From: Bifidobacterium sp.
GTDB taxonomy: Bacteria > Actinomycetota > Actinomycetes > Actinomycetales > Bifidobacteriaceae
Direction of reading: 5' to 3'
Length of the DNA stretch: 64,000 nt
Assembly (NCBI GenBank): GCA_022640915.1
Contig: JALCCT010000002.1
Span: forward strand, 1-64,000
Shown here piece after piece: positions 56,262-64,000 of the stretch. Positions within the stretch are counted from its first letter, which is position 1, and each line of letters opens with the position of its first letter. The position numbers and the translations under genes are program-made. The notes below the pieces were generated by a model. It saw only the letters and a list, made by a program, of their open reading frames with translations. It ran no database searches and had not been told where the DNA came from.

Positions 56262-57143
56262 TCAGATGGTGTCGTTGTTTCTTTCCGAATTGTTCCGCTC
56301 CATTGCGTTCTCTATCTTTCCACCGTTTTTCATTTCCGTGTTTTCCATTTCACCAATGGACGGCATGAACGGAGCCAACAATGGCAGCTGGTCAAGCGAA
56401 TCCAACCCCATATGCTCCAAAAACAGTCCTGACGTCACTAGCAGCGCGGCGCGGGATTCGGTGTCGACACCCTCTTCACGAATCAGCCCGCGCACGACGA
56501 GCGAGCGGATCACCCCATCTGAGTTCACCCCGCGGATGGCCGCGACCTGGGCGCGGGTCACCGGCTGGCGATACGCGATGATCGCCAGCGCCTCAAGCGC
56601 CGCCTGCGAAAGGCGTGCGGTCTGCCCATCAGTCACGAATGCGGCGACAACCGGTTCGTAAGCTAGGCGATTGGCGAACTGCCAGCCGCGCGCGGTGTGC
56701 CGCAGCTCGAAACCGCGTGGCACACCGGCCGAGCCATTACCATCGCTAGCGGTGCATGCATCACCGGTATCATGGGCCTCGTCCTGACCAGTTGTACGCC
56801 GGTGACCATCATAATCGGCGCACAGCGCCCGCAAAGCCTTGTCGACCTGCGTCTCGTCAACAGCGAGCACGCGCGCCAGAACTGCGGATTGCTGCGGCTG
56901 GTCGGCGACCATGAGGATTGCTTCAAGACATCCACGCAGTCCGCCTGGGAAATCCTCGACGTCGAAATCGACGTATTCCGGGCGTGCAGGCGGCGTGTTG
57001 CGATCGCGCGATGCGCCAGCAGCAGCGCCGGCGATATCAGCGGTATCACCAGCGCTGGCAGTTTCAGCACCGCCATCGGCAGCAATCGGAATAGCCTGGG
57101 CATGTAGCTCCTGCATCATTGGCGTATCAGTATCGTCGCTCAT
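56262..57143 (-). CDS. scpB: Condensin subunit ScpB
   Basis: 293 residues. Two winged-helix domains of the SMC-ScpAB kleisin complex (PGGLRGCLEAILMVADQPQQSAVLARVLAV; ALEALAIIAYRQPVTRAQVAAIRGVNSDGVIRSLVVRGLIREEG). Longer than the usual ~190 because of an acidic N-terminal extension and a low-complexity Asn/Glu/Met tail. The start overlaps the scpA stop (ATGA). Confidence 0.94.
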   Translation of the reverse strand: MSDDTDTPMMQELHAQAIPIAADGGAETASAGDTADIAGAAAGASRDRNTPPARPEYVDFDVEDFPGGLRGCLEAILMVADQPQQSAVLARVLAVDETQVDKALRALCADYDGHRRTTGQDEAHDTGDACTASDGNGSAGVPRGFELRHTARGWQFANRLAYEPVVAAFVTDGQTARLSQAALEALAIIAYRQPVTRAQVAAIRGVNSDGVIRSLVVRGLIREEGVDTESRAALLVTSGLFLEHMGLDSLDQLPLLAPFMPSIGEMENTEMKNGGKIENAMERNNSERNNDTI

Positions 57144-58018
57144 GCAAAATCCCCCTCATGAACCGTCAGATCGGCATGCTCACCGGCAGCCCAACGAATA
57201 TATAAGGCCTCGAAAGGCCCGGACTGTTTGAATTGCACCGCACCCTGCTTGAAGAAGGCGAGAACGGCCAAGAACCGTGCGACGATTTCGATGCTCGACG
57301 CCGCGTCAGCACTCAGCGCGGCAAAAGTCATCGCCCCTTCGCTCCCCAACGCCCGCAGCCGGTCGCGTACCAGCGCCGACTGGGCCTGCAAGTCGACCAT
57401 CGGCACGTGCAGTTGGTGCATCGACACCTTGTCGGCGGGCGCGTTGGAAAAGGCATGGGCCGCCAACGCAGCAAGATCATTAGGTTTCAGCGTCCAGACC
57501 AGCTCGGGCAACATGGCCGCCACAGCGTCATCCATAACTGCCGGATGAGGAAAACGTCCGGCATTCGCAGCGAAACGCGCACGAAAATTGTTTGCCGCAC
57601 GTCTGAATGCTCGGTATTGCACCAGCCTGGCAAACAGCAGATCGCGCTCGCGCAGCGCCTCGATGCTCTGTTCGTCACGCTCACCCTGCTCATCGCCTGG
57701 CAGGAGCGCCGCGCTTTTTGCCTCGACCAAAATCGAAGCGACGTCAAGAAAGGCACTGGCCTCATCCATATGCTGCTCGAACGGCATTGGCCTGGCAGCT
57801 GACGCTGGCGGAAGCGGCTGGGCCGGCTGCGGACGTGCCGACATCAAACGACGCACATACGCCAGAAATTCCTCAGTAATGGCCGACAATGAGAGCTCAG
57901 TCAATTCAAGCCGTTTGCTGGCAATCATGCCGAGCAACGCATCAAAGGGCCCTGCGTAGCCTTCAACGTCCACCTGGAAGCCGGAAACTGGCATCTCTTC
58001 CGCAGAAAGCACGATCAC
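57140..58018 (-). CDS. scpA: Condensin kleisin ScpA
   Basis: 292 residues bridging the SMC heads. Starts ...FQVDVEGYAGPFDALLGMIASKRLELTELSLSAITEEFLAYV, the family N-terminus; ends with a winged helix (EIVARFLAVLAFFKQGAVQFKQSGPFEALYI). The GTG at 58018 lies three bases after the parA stop; the ATG at 57994 is an alternative with a poorly spaced GGAAG. Confidence 0.94.
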   Translation of the reverse strand: MIVLSAEEMPVSGFQVDVEGYAGPFDALLGMIASKRLELTELSLSAITEEFLAYVRRLMSARPQPAQPLPPASAARPMPFEQHMDEASAFLDVASILVEAKSAALLPGDEQGERDEQSIEALRERDLLFARLVQYRAFRRAANNFRARFAANAGRFPHPAVMDDAVAAMLPELVWTLKPNDLAALAAHAFSNAPADKVSMHQLHVPMVDLQAQSALVRDRLRALGSEGAMTFAALSADAASSIEIVARFLAVLAFFKQGAVQFKQSGPFEALYIRWAAGEHADLTVHEGDFA

Positions 58019-58021
58019 ACG

Positions 58022-59260
58022 CTACGCGACGATGCCACGGGCTATGAGCTCACGTGCGACTTCGCGATACTCCTTCGCGGTCTTGTGCCCGGGCGCATAA
58101 ATCGTGATCGGGGCGGCTGCGACATTCGCGTCTGGCAATTTGATGGAGCGCGAGATCACCGAATGGAACACCTTCTCCTGGAAGGCTTCGTAGATGCGCT
58201 GGAGCACCTCCTCGCAATGTAACGTGCGGGTGTACATCGTCACCAGCACGCCGTAGACCTCGAGACTGGGATTGATGCGCGAGCGCACCTTATCGATCGA
58301 CTGCATGAGCAGCGCCACACCGCGCAGGGCGAAGAATTCAGCGGCCACAGGAATGACCACGCCATCGGCGGCCGTCAGGGCGTTGACTGTCAGCAGGCCG
58401 AGCGAGGGCTGGCAATCGATGATGATGACATCGTATTCATTGCGGATCTGGCGCAGCACACCAGCCAGAATCTGCTCGCGCCCAACCTCGGTGACCAGCT
58501 GCACCTCAGCGGCAGACAGGTCGATGTTGGCCGGCATGATGTCGAGATTCTCGAAATCGGTATGCTGCACGATTTCATGCGGATCGATTGACGTGTCGAA
58601 CAGAGCCGTGTAGATCGTATTGTCGACGGTGTTCGCATTGATGCCCAGGCCCACAGTGGCCGCGCCCTGCGGATCGAAATCGACGATGAGCACCCGTCTG
58701 CCGTATTGGCTCAGCGCCCCGCCAATATTGATGGAACTAGTGGTTTTACCGACGCCGCCCTTCTGGTTGCACATGGCGAGGATGCGCGCCGGACCGTGCT
58801 GGTGCAGGGGTTGCGGAGCGGAAAAGGTCTCATATTTGCGACCAAGAAGATCAGTAGGCATGGTGCTCACCTTATCAACAGGCCTGTTCACCGTTCCCAG
58901 GGACGAACCAGCGGCGCTGCCGGTCATATCGCCTGCATCGGTACGAATGCCGAGCACCTTGCCGTTCTCGTCGGCGTTGTCGGAGCCGCTAGCGTTGCCG
59001 GCGTCATTACCGCACCCGTCCACGTTTCTCGCAACCGCACCTGCATCAGCGCTATCGTCGACAGCTGGGACGCGCAAGGTGCCCCTGATCGGGAGCTGAT
59101 CTTGCACGGCTCGACGATGCCAAATATCTGATGCATTCGGCTGTGATGCCACCGAAACGCCCGCTTGAGCTGTTTCCTGTACTGGATCGTCAGCGTCATT
59201 TGCCCCGCCAGCTTCGTCATCCTCAGTACCCGCCATGTTCCGCCGCCCCGCGCCCATCAT
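58022..59260 (-). CDS. parA: ParA/Soj-type ATPase with long N-terminal extension
   Basis: 412 residues. The last ~255 form a ParA ATPase: deviant Walker A CNQKGGVGKTTSS, VDFDPQGAATVGLG, IIIDCQPSLGLLTVNAL and PVAAEFFALRGVALL. The first ~155 residues are acidic, low-complexity (Gly/Asp/Ala/Asn) and probably disordered, unlike most chromosomal ParA. GGAGGGG lies just ahead of paired ATGs (59260/59257). In the xerD-parA-scpA-scpB order this is the segregation-related ParA found beside scpAB in actinobacteria; no parB lies here. Confidence 0.93.
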   Translation of the reverse strand: MMGAGRRNMAGTEDDEAGGANDADDPVQETAQAGVSVASQPNASDIWHRRAVQDQLPIRGTLRVPAVDDSADAGAVARNVDGCGNDAGNASGSDNADENGKVLGIRTDAGDMTGSAAGSSLGTVNRPVDKVSTMPTDLLGRKYETFSAPQPLHQHGPARILAMCNQKGGVGKTTSSINIGGALSQYGRRVLIVDFDPQGAATVGLGINANTVDNTIYTALFDTSIDPHEIVQHTDFENLDIMPANIDLSAAEVQLVTEVGREQILAGVLRQIRNEYDVIIIDCQPSLGLLTVNALTAADGVVIPVAAEFFALRGVALLMQSIDKVRSRINPSLEVYGVLVTMYTRTLHCEEVLQRIYEAFQEKVFHSVISRSIKLPDANVAAAPITIYAPGHKTAKEYREVARELIARGIVA

Positions 59261-59404
59261 CGCCCCTCCGTTCTTGACGCATCTGTCGAATCGCTGCTGC
59301 GATTCGCAGCAGCAGCAGATCGCAATATCACCGAATATCATAACGCGCGCAGCGCATCAGCAGGTGCGTAGCACCGACTAGCCCATTGCGATCCGGACGT
59401 AGCC

Positions 59405-60331
59405 TCACCTCGCCCTGGGGTGAGAGGTGAGATAGGTTTCAATAAGGTTCTCGGGGCTGACATGCGTGTAGATCTGCGTGGTGGTGACCGAAGCATGGCC
59501 GAGCAACTCCTGCACGGTGCGCACATCGGCGCCGCCTTGAATCAGATGCGTCGCGAAGGAATGGCGCAGGATGTGCGGATGCAATGGCCGGTCGATATGA
59601 GCTCGATTCCCTACAAGGCGAATGATTTCCCACACGCTCTGACGCGACAGCCGCCTGCCTTGTTTGTTGAGAAATATAGCTCGCCGCTCCGCAGTTTTTT
59701 TGGCTTTGCGCTCCAGCAAAGGCCGGCCTGCATCAAGATATGCTGCCAAGGCCTCCTGAGCATACCGGCCGACGGGCACAAGCCGCTGCTTCGAGCCTTT
59801 GCCGGTTAGTCGCACGACATGCTCGTCCACGTCGATATCACTCAAATCTGCGCCGACCGCCTCCGAAACACGTGACCCGGTCGCATACATAAACTCGAGC
59901 AGCGCATGATCACGCAGTACAACCGGGTCATCGCTACCATGCATCGCTGCGACATCCAACAGCCGCCCGACCTCATCAATGCTGAGTACATCAGGCAAGG
60001 CGCTTGATGCCTTCGGTGCCTTTACTGCTGCCGCGACATCGTCGTCTACCGCATGTTGTGCGAGCGCGAACTTGTGGAACTCATGGATGCTGGCGAGGCG
60101 ACGCGCCTTACTTCGCGCGCTTTGCCCCGACGCATCAAGGAACGCGACATAATCCTCGACATCCTGTTTGCCGATGGCGCTCGGCATGCTGATCTCGCGA
60201 GTTTGCAGCCAGTCGACATACCCTCGGATATCAGATTCGTACGCCTTCACCGTTGCCCGCGAAAGCCCGCGCTCCACGTCAATGTGCGCGAGGAACTGCT
60301 CAAGCAATGCGGCGAATCCGTTCCGTTCCAT
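59405..60331 (-). CDS. xerD: Tyrosine recombinase XerD
   Basis: 308 residues. Core-binding domain FLAHIDVERGLSRATVKAYESDIRGYVDWL, catalytic Arg in YATGSRVSEAVG, Lys in GKGSKQRLVPVG, HILRHSFATHLIQGGADVRTVQELLGHASVTTTQIYTHV with the nucleophile Tyr. XerD is named from size, sequence and its place before parA-scpA-scpB. Works with XerC and FtsK to resolve chromosome dimers. Confidence 0.95.
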   Translation of the reverse strand: MERNGFAALLEQFLAHIDVERGLSRATVKAYESDIRGYVDWLQTREISMPSAIGKQDVEDYVAFLDASGQSARSKARRLASIHEFHKFALAQHAVDDDVAAAVKAPKASSALPDVLSIDEVGRLLDVAAMHGSDDPVVLRDHALLEFMYATGSRVSEAVGADLSDIDVDEHVVRLTGKGSKQRLVPVGRYAQEALAAYLDAGRPLLERKAKKTAERRAIFLNKQGRRLSRQSVWEIIRLVGNRAHIDRPLHPHILRHSFATHLIQGGADVRTVQELLGHASVTTTQIYTHVSPENLIETYLTSHPRAR

Positions 60332-60792
60332 ACCGACCTATTCTAGGTGCTGCGCCGCACTATGCACGTCTGTCGCAGCGGCAATGGGTTCGTCAAGGCC
60401 ATAACGAACTGCTTGCCGTTGTTATTGAGCGCATCGGACGATGCCGCAACGTCTTTCCATCGAGCACAATGCTGCGCGAATCGCATGGACTTTACCATTG
60501 CACCGTTCCTTCGAATTCAAAGCCACTATCTCCTAGGTAACGCACCTCATGGGTCATCAAAAGACCACGGAAACCGCACATCTGGATCGCCTACCCTGGC
60601 ACAAAGCCATTAGCTATAAAAAATGCCTCATTCTTGGCGTGGCAGAACACTGAAATCATGTTCTGCCACGCCAAGAATGAGGCATATGCAATCCCGTACT
60701 CTCTCCCGGCGTGTTCGTTGCCTTCACAAGTTCGTGGGCAACCAAATCACGAAAAAACCGAAAGCTGCAACGGTTCCGAATACATCAAGGGG
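60332..60792. other. Non-coding stretch between rplT and xerD
   Basis: 461 bases with no convincing gene in any frame. It holds the large hairpin at 60623-60685 and, on the xerD side, about 290 bases that should include the xerD promoter. No other repeat is obvious. Confidence 0.7.
60623..60685 (-). terminator. Very long perfect hairpin after rplT
   Basis: 27-base perfect arms (60623-60649 and 60659-60685) with a 9-base loop. On the minus strand it is followed by TTTTTTA-type sequence (ATTTTTTATAGC), as in an intrinsic terminator for infC-rpmI-rplT. A 27-bp stem is far longer than usual (5-12). Confidence 0.85.
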
Positions 60793-61176
60793 TCAGGCGG
60801 CGACCGGTGCGTTGACATCCTCGGGCAGCGCGGCCTTCGCCTGTGCCACGATAGCCTTGAACGTGTCAGGGTCGCAGACGGCGAGTTCGGACAGGGCACG
60901 GCGGTCCAGCTCGATGCCAGCCAGCCTCAGGCCTTGCATGAAACGGTTGTAGGTGATGCCCTCGGCACGGACCGCGGCATTGATGCGCTGGATCCACAGC
61001 TTGCGGAAATCGCCCTTGCGCGCCTTGCGGTCGCGGAAGTTGTAGTTGAATGAGTGCAGCAGCTGTTCCTTGGCCCTGCGGTAGGAACGAGAGCGCTGGC
61101 CACGGTAGCCGGAGGCCCTTTCGAGGACGACGCGACGCTTCTTATGAGCGTTCACTGCGCGCTTGATACGTGCCAT
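60793..61176 (-). CDS. rplT: Ribosomal protein bL20
   Basis: 127 residues starting [26 protein letters not shown], with the [21 protein letters not shown] core. Basic N-terminal half binds 23S rRNA. Third gene of infC-rpmI-rplT, 46 bases after rpmI. Confidence 0.98.
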   Translation of the reverse strand: MARIKRAVNAHKKRRVVLERASGYRGQRSRSYRRAKEQLLHSFNYNFRDRKARKGDFRKLWIQRINAAVRAEGITYNRFMQGLRLAGIELDRRALSELAVCDPDTFKAIVAQAKAALPEDVNAPVAA

Positions 61177-61222
61177 AGTAGTAACTTCTTTCTGTGTCTA
61201 ACGTCTTATCGCTCGTCGCGGT

Positions 61223-61417
61223 TCAGCGGCCGAGCAGCTTCTTCATATTCTTGCTCTGCGCGGGCGCGAGCACCTGATCGGCCTTCAAGGCGCGACGCTT
61301 GCGCGCGGACTTGTGCTCGAGGTTGTGCCGCATGGCGCTGCCGGCCTGCATGAGCTTGCCCGAGCCGGTGACGCGGACGCGCTTTTGGGCTGCGGAATTG
61401 GTTTTCATCTTCGGCAT
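61223..61417 (-). CDS. rpmI: Ribosomal protein bL35
   Basis: 64 residues starting [21 protein letters not shown], ending KNMKKLLGR, fully typical. AAGGAGGGC lies before the ATG at 61417; ten in-frame codons further upstream are not part of the protein. Confidence 0.98.
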   Translation of the reverse strand: MPKMKTNSAAQKRVRVTGSGKLMQAGSAMRHNLEHKSARKRRALKADQVLAPAQSKNMKKLLGR

Positions 61418-61554
61418 TGCTGCCCTCCTTGTGCTTGATGCCAGCATGTGGCATCACAGTGGTTCCGTCATCGCAACGTTTCCCGATGACTTGCATGATC
61501 AGCCGGAGTTAGCTCCGGCATGACATTTCATGTGCGCGTGTGCGGCGCCTCACC

Positions 61555-62259
61555 TCAGGCCGTTTGTGAGGCCTTGAGATCCTGCGGAACAGGGTCGGCG
61601 CCTTGCTTTGCACGAGCTGGTTTCTCTTCGTTACGCTCGGTCTCGCCCGTACCGGTTTTGGCGGCCATGCGTGCAGCCTGGCGAGCCTGGCGCTCGGCGC
61701 GCGACTGATCACCGCGACGGCGCTGCTCTGACTGCGTATGCACCTTCTTGGCCTTGGGTGTCAACGTCATGATGATGTTGCGCCCTTCCTGCTTGGGGTA
61801 GGACTCGACGCTGCCGTATTCGGCGACCTCGTTCGCCAATCGCTCCAGCAGCTCGACGCCGCCGATCGGCCGCGACTGCTCTCGGCCACGCAGCATGATC
61901 GTAACCTTGACCTTGTCGCCGCCGTTCAGAAAGCGCGTCACATGGCCTTTTTTGACCTCGAAGTCGTGTTCGTCTATCTTCAGGCGGAAGCGAATCTCCT
62001 TGATTTCCGCCGTGTTCTGGTTGCGGCGGGCCTCGCGAGCCTTGATCTTCTCGGTGTACTTGAACTTGCCGTAATCGATGAGCTTGGCGACCGGAGGCTT
62101 CGCATTCGGTGCCACCTCGACGAGATCAAGGTTCGCTTCCTTCGCAAGATTCAACGCGACCGAGGTGGCAATGACGCCGACTTGCTCGCTGTTCGGGCCG
62201 ATCAAGCGCACTTGGGAGACGCGAATCTCATCGTTGATACGTGGTTCGTCGCTGATAAT
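61555..62259 (-). CDS. infC: Translation initiation factor IF-3, non-AUG start
   Basis: About 234 residues. The N-terminal ISDEPRINDEIRVSQVRLIGPNSEQVGVI and the C-terminal KIDEHDFEVKKGHVTRFLNGGDKVKVTIMLRGRE are classic IF-3. No ATG or GTG exists in frame at the conserved N-terminus: the reading begins at ATT (62259) or ATC (62256) after AAGGATTGGAG. A GTG at 62211 would cut away 16 conserved residues. Rare start codons are the known means by which IF-3 limits its own synthesis. A basic/acidic tail of about 45 residues beyond the usual end is an actinobacterial feature. Confidence 0.95.
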   Translation of the reverse strand: MISDEPRINDEIRVSQVRLIGPNSEQVGVIATSVALNLAKEANLDLVEVAPNAKPPVAKLIDYGKFKYTEKIKAREARRNQNTAEIKEIRFRLKIDEHDFEVKKGHVTRFLNGGDKVKVTIMLRGREQSRPIGGVELLERLANEVAEYGSVESYPKQEGRNIIMTLTPKAKKVHTQSEQRRRGDQSRAERQARQAARMAAKTGTGETERNEEKPARAKQGADPVPQDLKASQTA

Positions 62260-62553
62260 TACTCCAATCCTTATATTCCTTCACGGGACCAGATGAACAC
62301 TTCGGCAGCAGATCCATGGCACCGCCTTCTGCGCGCTACATTCAGCGCATCGCATGTCGAGCTACATCTCGCACCATCATGCATCATGATCCAGCTACGA
62401 ACCCATTCGCAGCAAATCACCAGGTCTATGCCTTGAACCCAAAGCCATGACAAGCTTTCAGGTGGGGTTGCCCCGCTTTCTTGATTTCTCAAGCCAGTCA
62501 TCAAGCATACCATGGGCCTGGACAAGGTCGGCGCGCCTCATTGCATTACCGTC

Positions 62554-64000
62554 TCATTGCAATTCCAGCAAGCCTTGGATGCCTTTAGTCCGCAGGATCT
62601 CACGATACGGCCCAGCCTCCCGCGCGATGAGTTCGTCGATGGCATGCATGCCGAGCAGCTCCACCGGAGCCCTGTCGTCAGTGAGGATCATTGCATTGTG
62701 GTGCAGTCTGGATGACGGCGTGAGCCGGCCGGCGACCTCCCCCATCGCCTGTTCGAGATTGCTGTCGCGCGTGCGCGCGAACGTTGTGGTTCGCAGTGCG
62801 GCGCCCGCCTGAACGATATCGCTGGTTCTGGAACGATGAGGCCCGTCACCTGATTGATGCGGCATATTCGGATTTTCCGAGCCCGGTTTTTTGGCGAAGA
62901 GCTCGCGATTGGTCGTGCCCGGCACATCGGCGGTCACTATGTTACGCCACCCGAACACGCTGGCGATGGTGCCGGCCAGCGCCTCGTTGATCGAGCCCTC
63001 GCCGTCCGAGATCATATTCATATTGACGACCATGACGCCGCCGGGATTGAGATGCTGCCGCACCATCGTGAAGAACTCGGCCGAGCTCATCTGGAAGGGA
63101 ATCGTGATGTCCTGATAAGCATCGACCATGATCACGTCATAAGTGTCTTTACTTGCGGCCAGCCACGCACGGCCGTCGTAAGTGCTGACCGGAATATCCT
63201 GCGGCTCCTTAAAATATTGGCCTGCTAGCGCTGTAATCTTCTCATCAATCTCCACTCCGGCGATGCGCATATGCGGGTAGTACTGTCGCAGCTGGCGTGC
63301 GTATGTCCCGGTGCCCATGCCCAGGATCAACGCAGACTCGGCGTGGTCGGCCAGCGCCGGTGCAGCAAGCGCGGTGTCGTAGTACATGCCGGTCAGGCCC
63401 GGCTGCTTCATCGTCACCGATTGAACGCCGAAAAGCACGTTGGTCGACAGTATAGTGCGATCGGCCAGTTTCTTGACCTGCAGATAGTTGTAGATTGACT
63501 CGCCCTCATAGGCCAACCCACGCTCCCAGAATGCGAAGCCGCTCATCGGCGAAACGAGCGCTGAAGCTGCGAAGACGACTGCGCTGACGGCGCTGGCGAC
63601 GAGCCGGACCTTGGAGGCGATGAAGTACGTGAGCGCGAGTGCCAGCAGGAGCCCGGAGAATATCAGGAAGGTTACGAACGTGCCGACCGCCGGAATCGTG
63701 ACGAAGGTCGGCAGGAAGGTGCCCAGAATCGAACCAATGGTGTTGCAAGCGCTCAGCCGGCCGACCACCGAGGCGTTGTCGTCCAGCGAATCGGTAGCAA
63801 ACTTGACCAGGCCGGGGGTCACCGTGCCCAGCAGGAACAGCGGCGGCACGAAGATCAGCATGCAGCTAATGAACGCGGCTGCCACCAGAAAATTCGTTGA
63901 CACCGTGACGACGAGCAAACCGGAGACAACAATAATAAGGTATTTTCCCGCGAGCGGAATAAGTGCAATCCACACTGCTGCCATCATCACACGCATGTAG
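62554..64000 (-). CDS. Membrane-anchored spermidine-synthase-like protein, 5' end outside window
   Basis: At least 480 residues with no stop before the window edge; the first methionine seen (63996) may be internal. Six to seven hydrophobic segments in the first ~150 residues with LGTVTPGLVKFATDSLDD and GRLSACNTIGSILGTFLPTF lead to a spermidine-synthase-like Rossmann domain: LILGMGTGTYARQLRQYYP, AGVEIDEKITALAGQYF, YDVIMVDAYQDITIPFQMSS. The DAYQ where true synthases have a D(A/S)(T/S)DP-type site makes polyamine synthesis doubtful; such fused proteins are common and mostly uncharacterised. Confidence 0.85.
   Translation of the reverse strand, partial: YMRVMMAAVWIALIPLAGKYLIIVVSGLLVVTVSTNFLVAAAFISCMLIFVPPLFLLGTVTPGLVKFATDSLDDNASVVGRLSACNTIGSILGTFLPTFVTIPAVGTFVTFLIFSGLLLALALTYFIASKVRLVASAVSAVVFAASALVSPMSGFAFWERGLAYEGESIYNYLQVKKLADRTILSTNVLFGVQSVTMKQPGLTGMYYDTALAAPALADHAESALILGMGTGTYARQLRQYYPHMRIAGVEIDEKITALAGQYFKEPQDIPVSTYDGRAWLAASKDTYDVIMVDAYQDITIPFQMSSAEFFTMVRQHLNPGGVMVVNMNMISDGEGSINEALAGTIASVFGWRNIVTADVPGTTNRELFAKKPGSENPNMPHQSGDGPHRSRTSDIVQAGAALRTTTFARTRDSNLEQAMGEVAGRLTPSSRLHHNAMILTDDRAPVELLGMHAIDELIAREAGPYREILRTKGIQGLLELQ

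Noticed and set aside
60332..60622. Small plus-strand open frames between rplT and xerD
   Set aside because: Poor composition, no ribosome site and no similarity.
62260..62553. Ribosomal-protein-type leader or riboswitch ahead of infC
   Set aside because: 294 bases with no convincing extended structure; only a short GGGG/CCCC stem was visible.

Overview
The window is a GC-rich, gene-dense stretch of an actinobacterial chromosome. Gene order and content point to Bifidobacterium or a close relative: a division and cell wall (dcw) cluster ending at ftsQ, a fructose-bisphosphate-type L-lactate dehydrogenase next to hflX, a lexA/LysM/nrdR group as in mycobacteria, a histidine operon with a PriA-type isomerase, and an infC-rpmI-rplT / xerD-parA-scpA-scpB block. 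The species cannot be fixed from the sequence alone. I see no tRNA, rRNA, CRISPR array, phage block or insertion sequence. Nearly all of the window is ordinary vertically inherited core genome.

Layout. 1-4444 (minus): an accessory-looking end with oleate hydratase (cut by the window edge) behind a TetR regulator, a ClbS/DfsB-like small protein, and mutM. A 127-bp copy of the mutM 3' end flanks the ClbS-like gene. 4445-5462: a small plus-strand membrane protein between two gene-poor stretches. 5463-19993 (minus): the dcw cluster mraZ-rsmH-ftsL-ftsI-(murE-like)-murF-mraY-murD-ftsW-murG-murC-ftsQ, with overlapping genes and four MraZ boxes upstream. The murE slot holds a shortened Mur-ligase homologue without the ATP-binding loop. 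20381-23870 (plus): HelD-type helicase and serA. 23924-25901: nrdR and an SOS-type LysM protein, divergent from lexA across four LexA boxes. 26004-29615 (minus): cation efflux protein, ldh, hflX. 29721-34510 (plus): RsmC-like methyltransferase overlapping hrpA.

34533-41655 (minus): hisD-hisC-hisB-unknown acidic protein-hisH-priA, then glnA behind a large hairpin. 41789-46237 (minus): a two-gene envelope glycosylation unit under a promoter that carries a palindrome, then DUF3159 and DUF3710 proteins. 46371-51593: exonuclease III, a XerC-type recombinase, a small SH3-like protein, and a membrane protein-pheA-tyrA operon. 51736-56157 (minus): typA, then nrtR with a niacin-type transporter and a clear NrtR palindrome upstream. 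56262-62259 (minus): infC-rpmI-rplT, a very long terminator hairpin, then xerD-parA-scpA-scpB for chromosome resolution, segregation and condensation. 62554-64000: a membrane-anchored spermidine-synthase-like protein that runs off the window.

The strongest leads are the catalytically dead MurE-like protein inside the wall cluster, the acidic protein of unknown role coupled to hisB, the duplicated mutM end around the ClbS-like gene, and several clean regulatory sites (NrtR, LexA, MraZ, and unnamed palindromes upstream of tetR-ohyA, of the glycosyltransferase pair and of ldh). I found no obvious wholly new multi-gene system.
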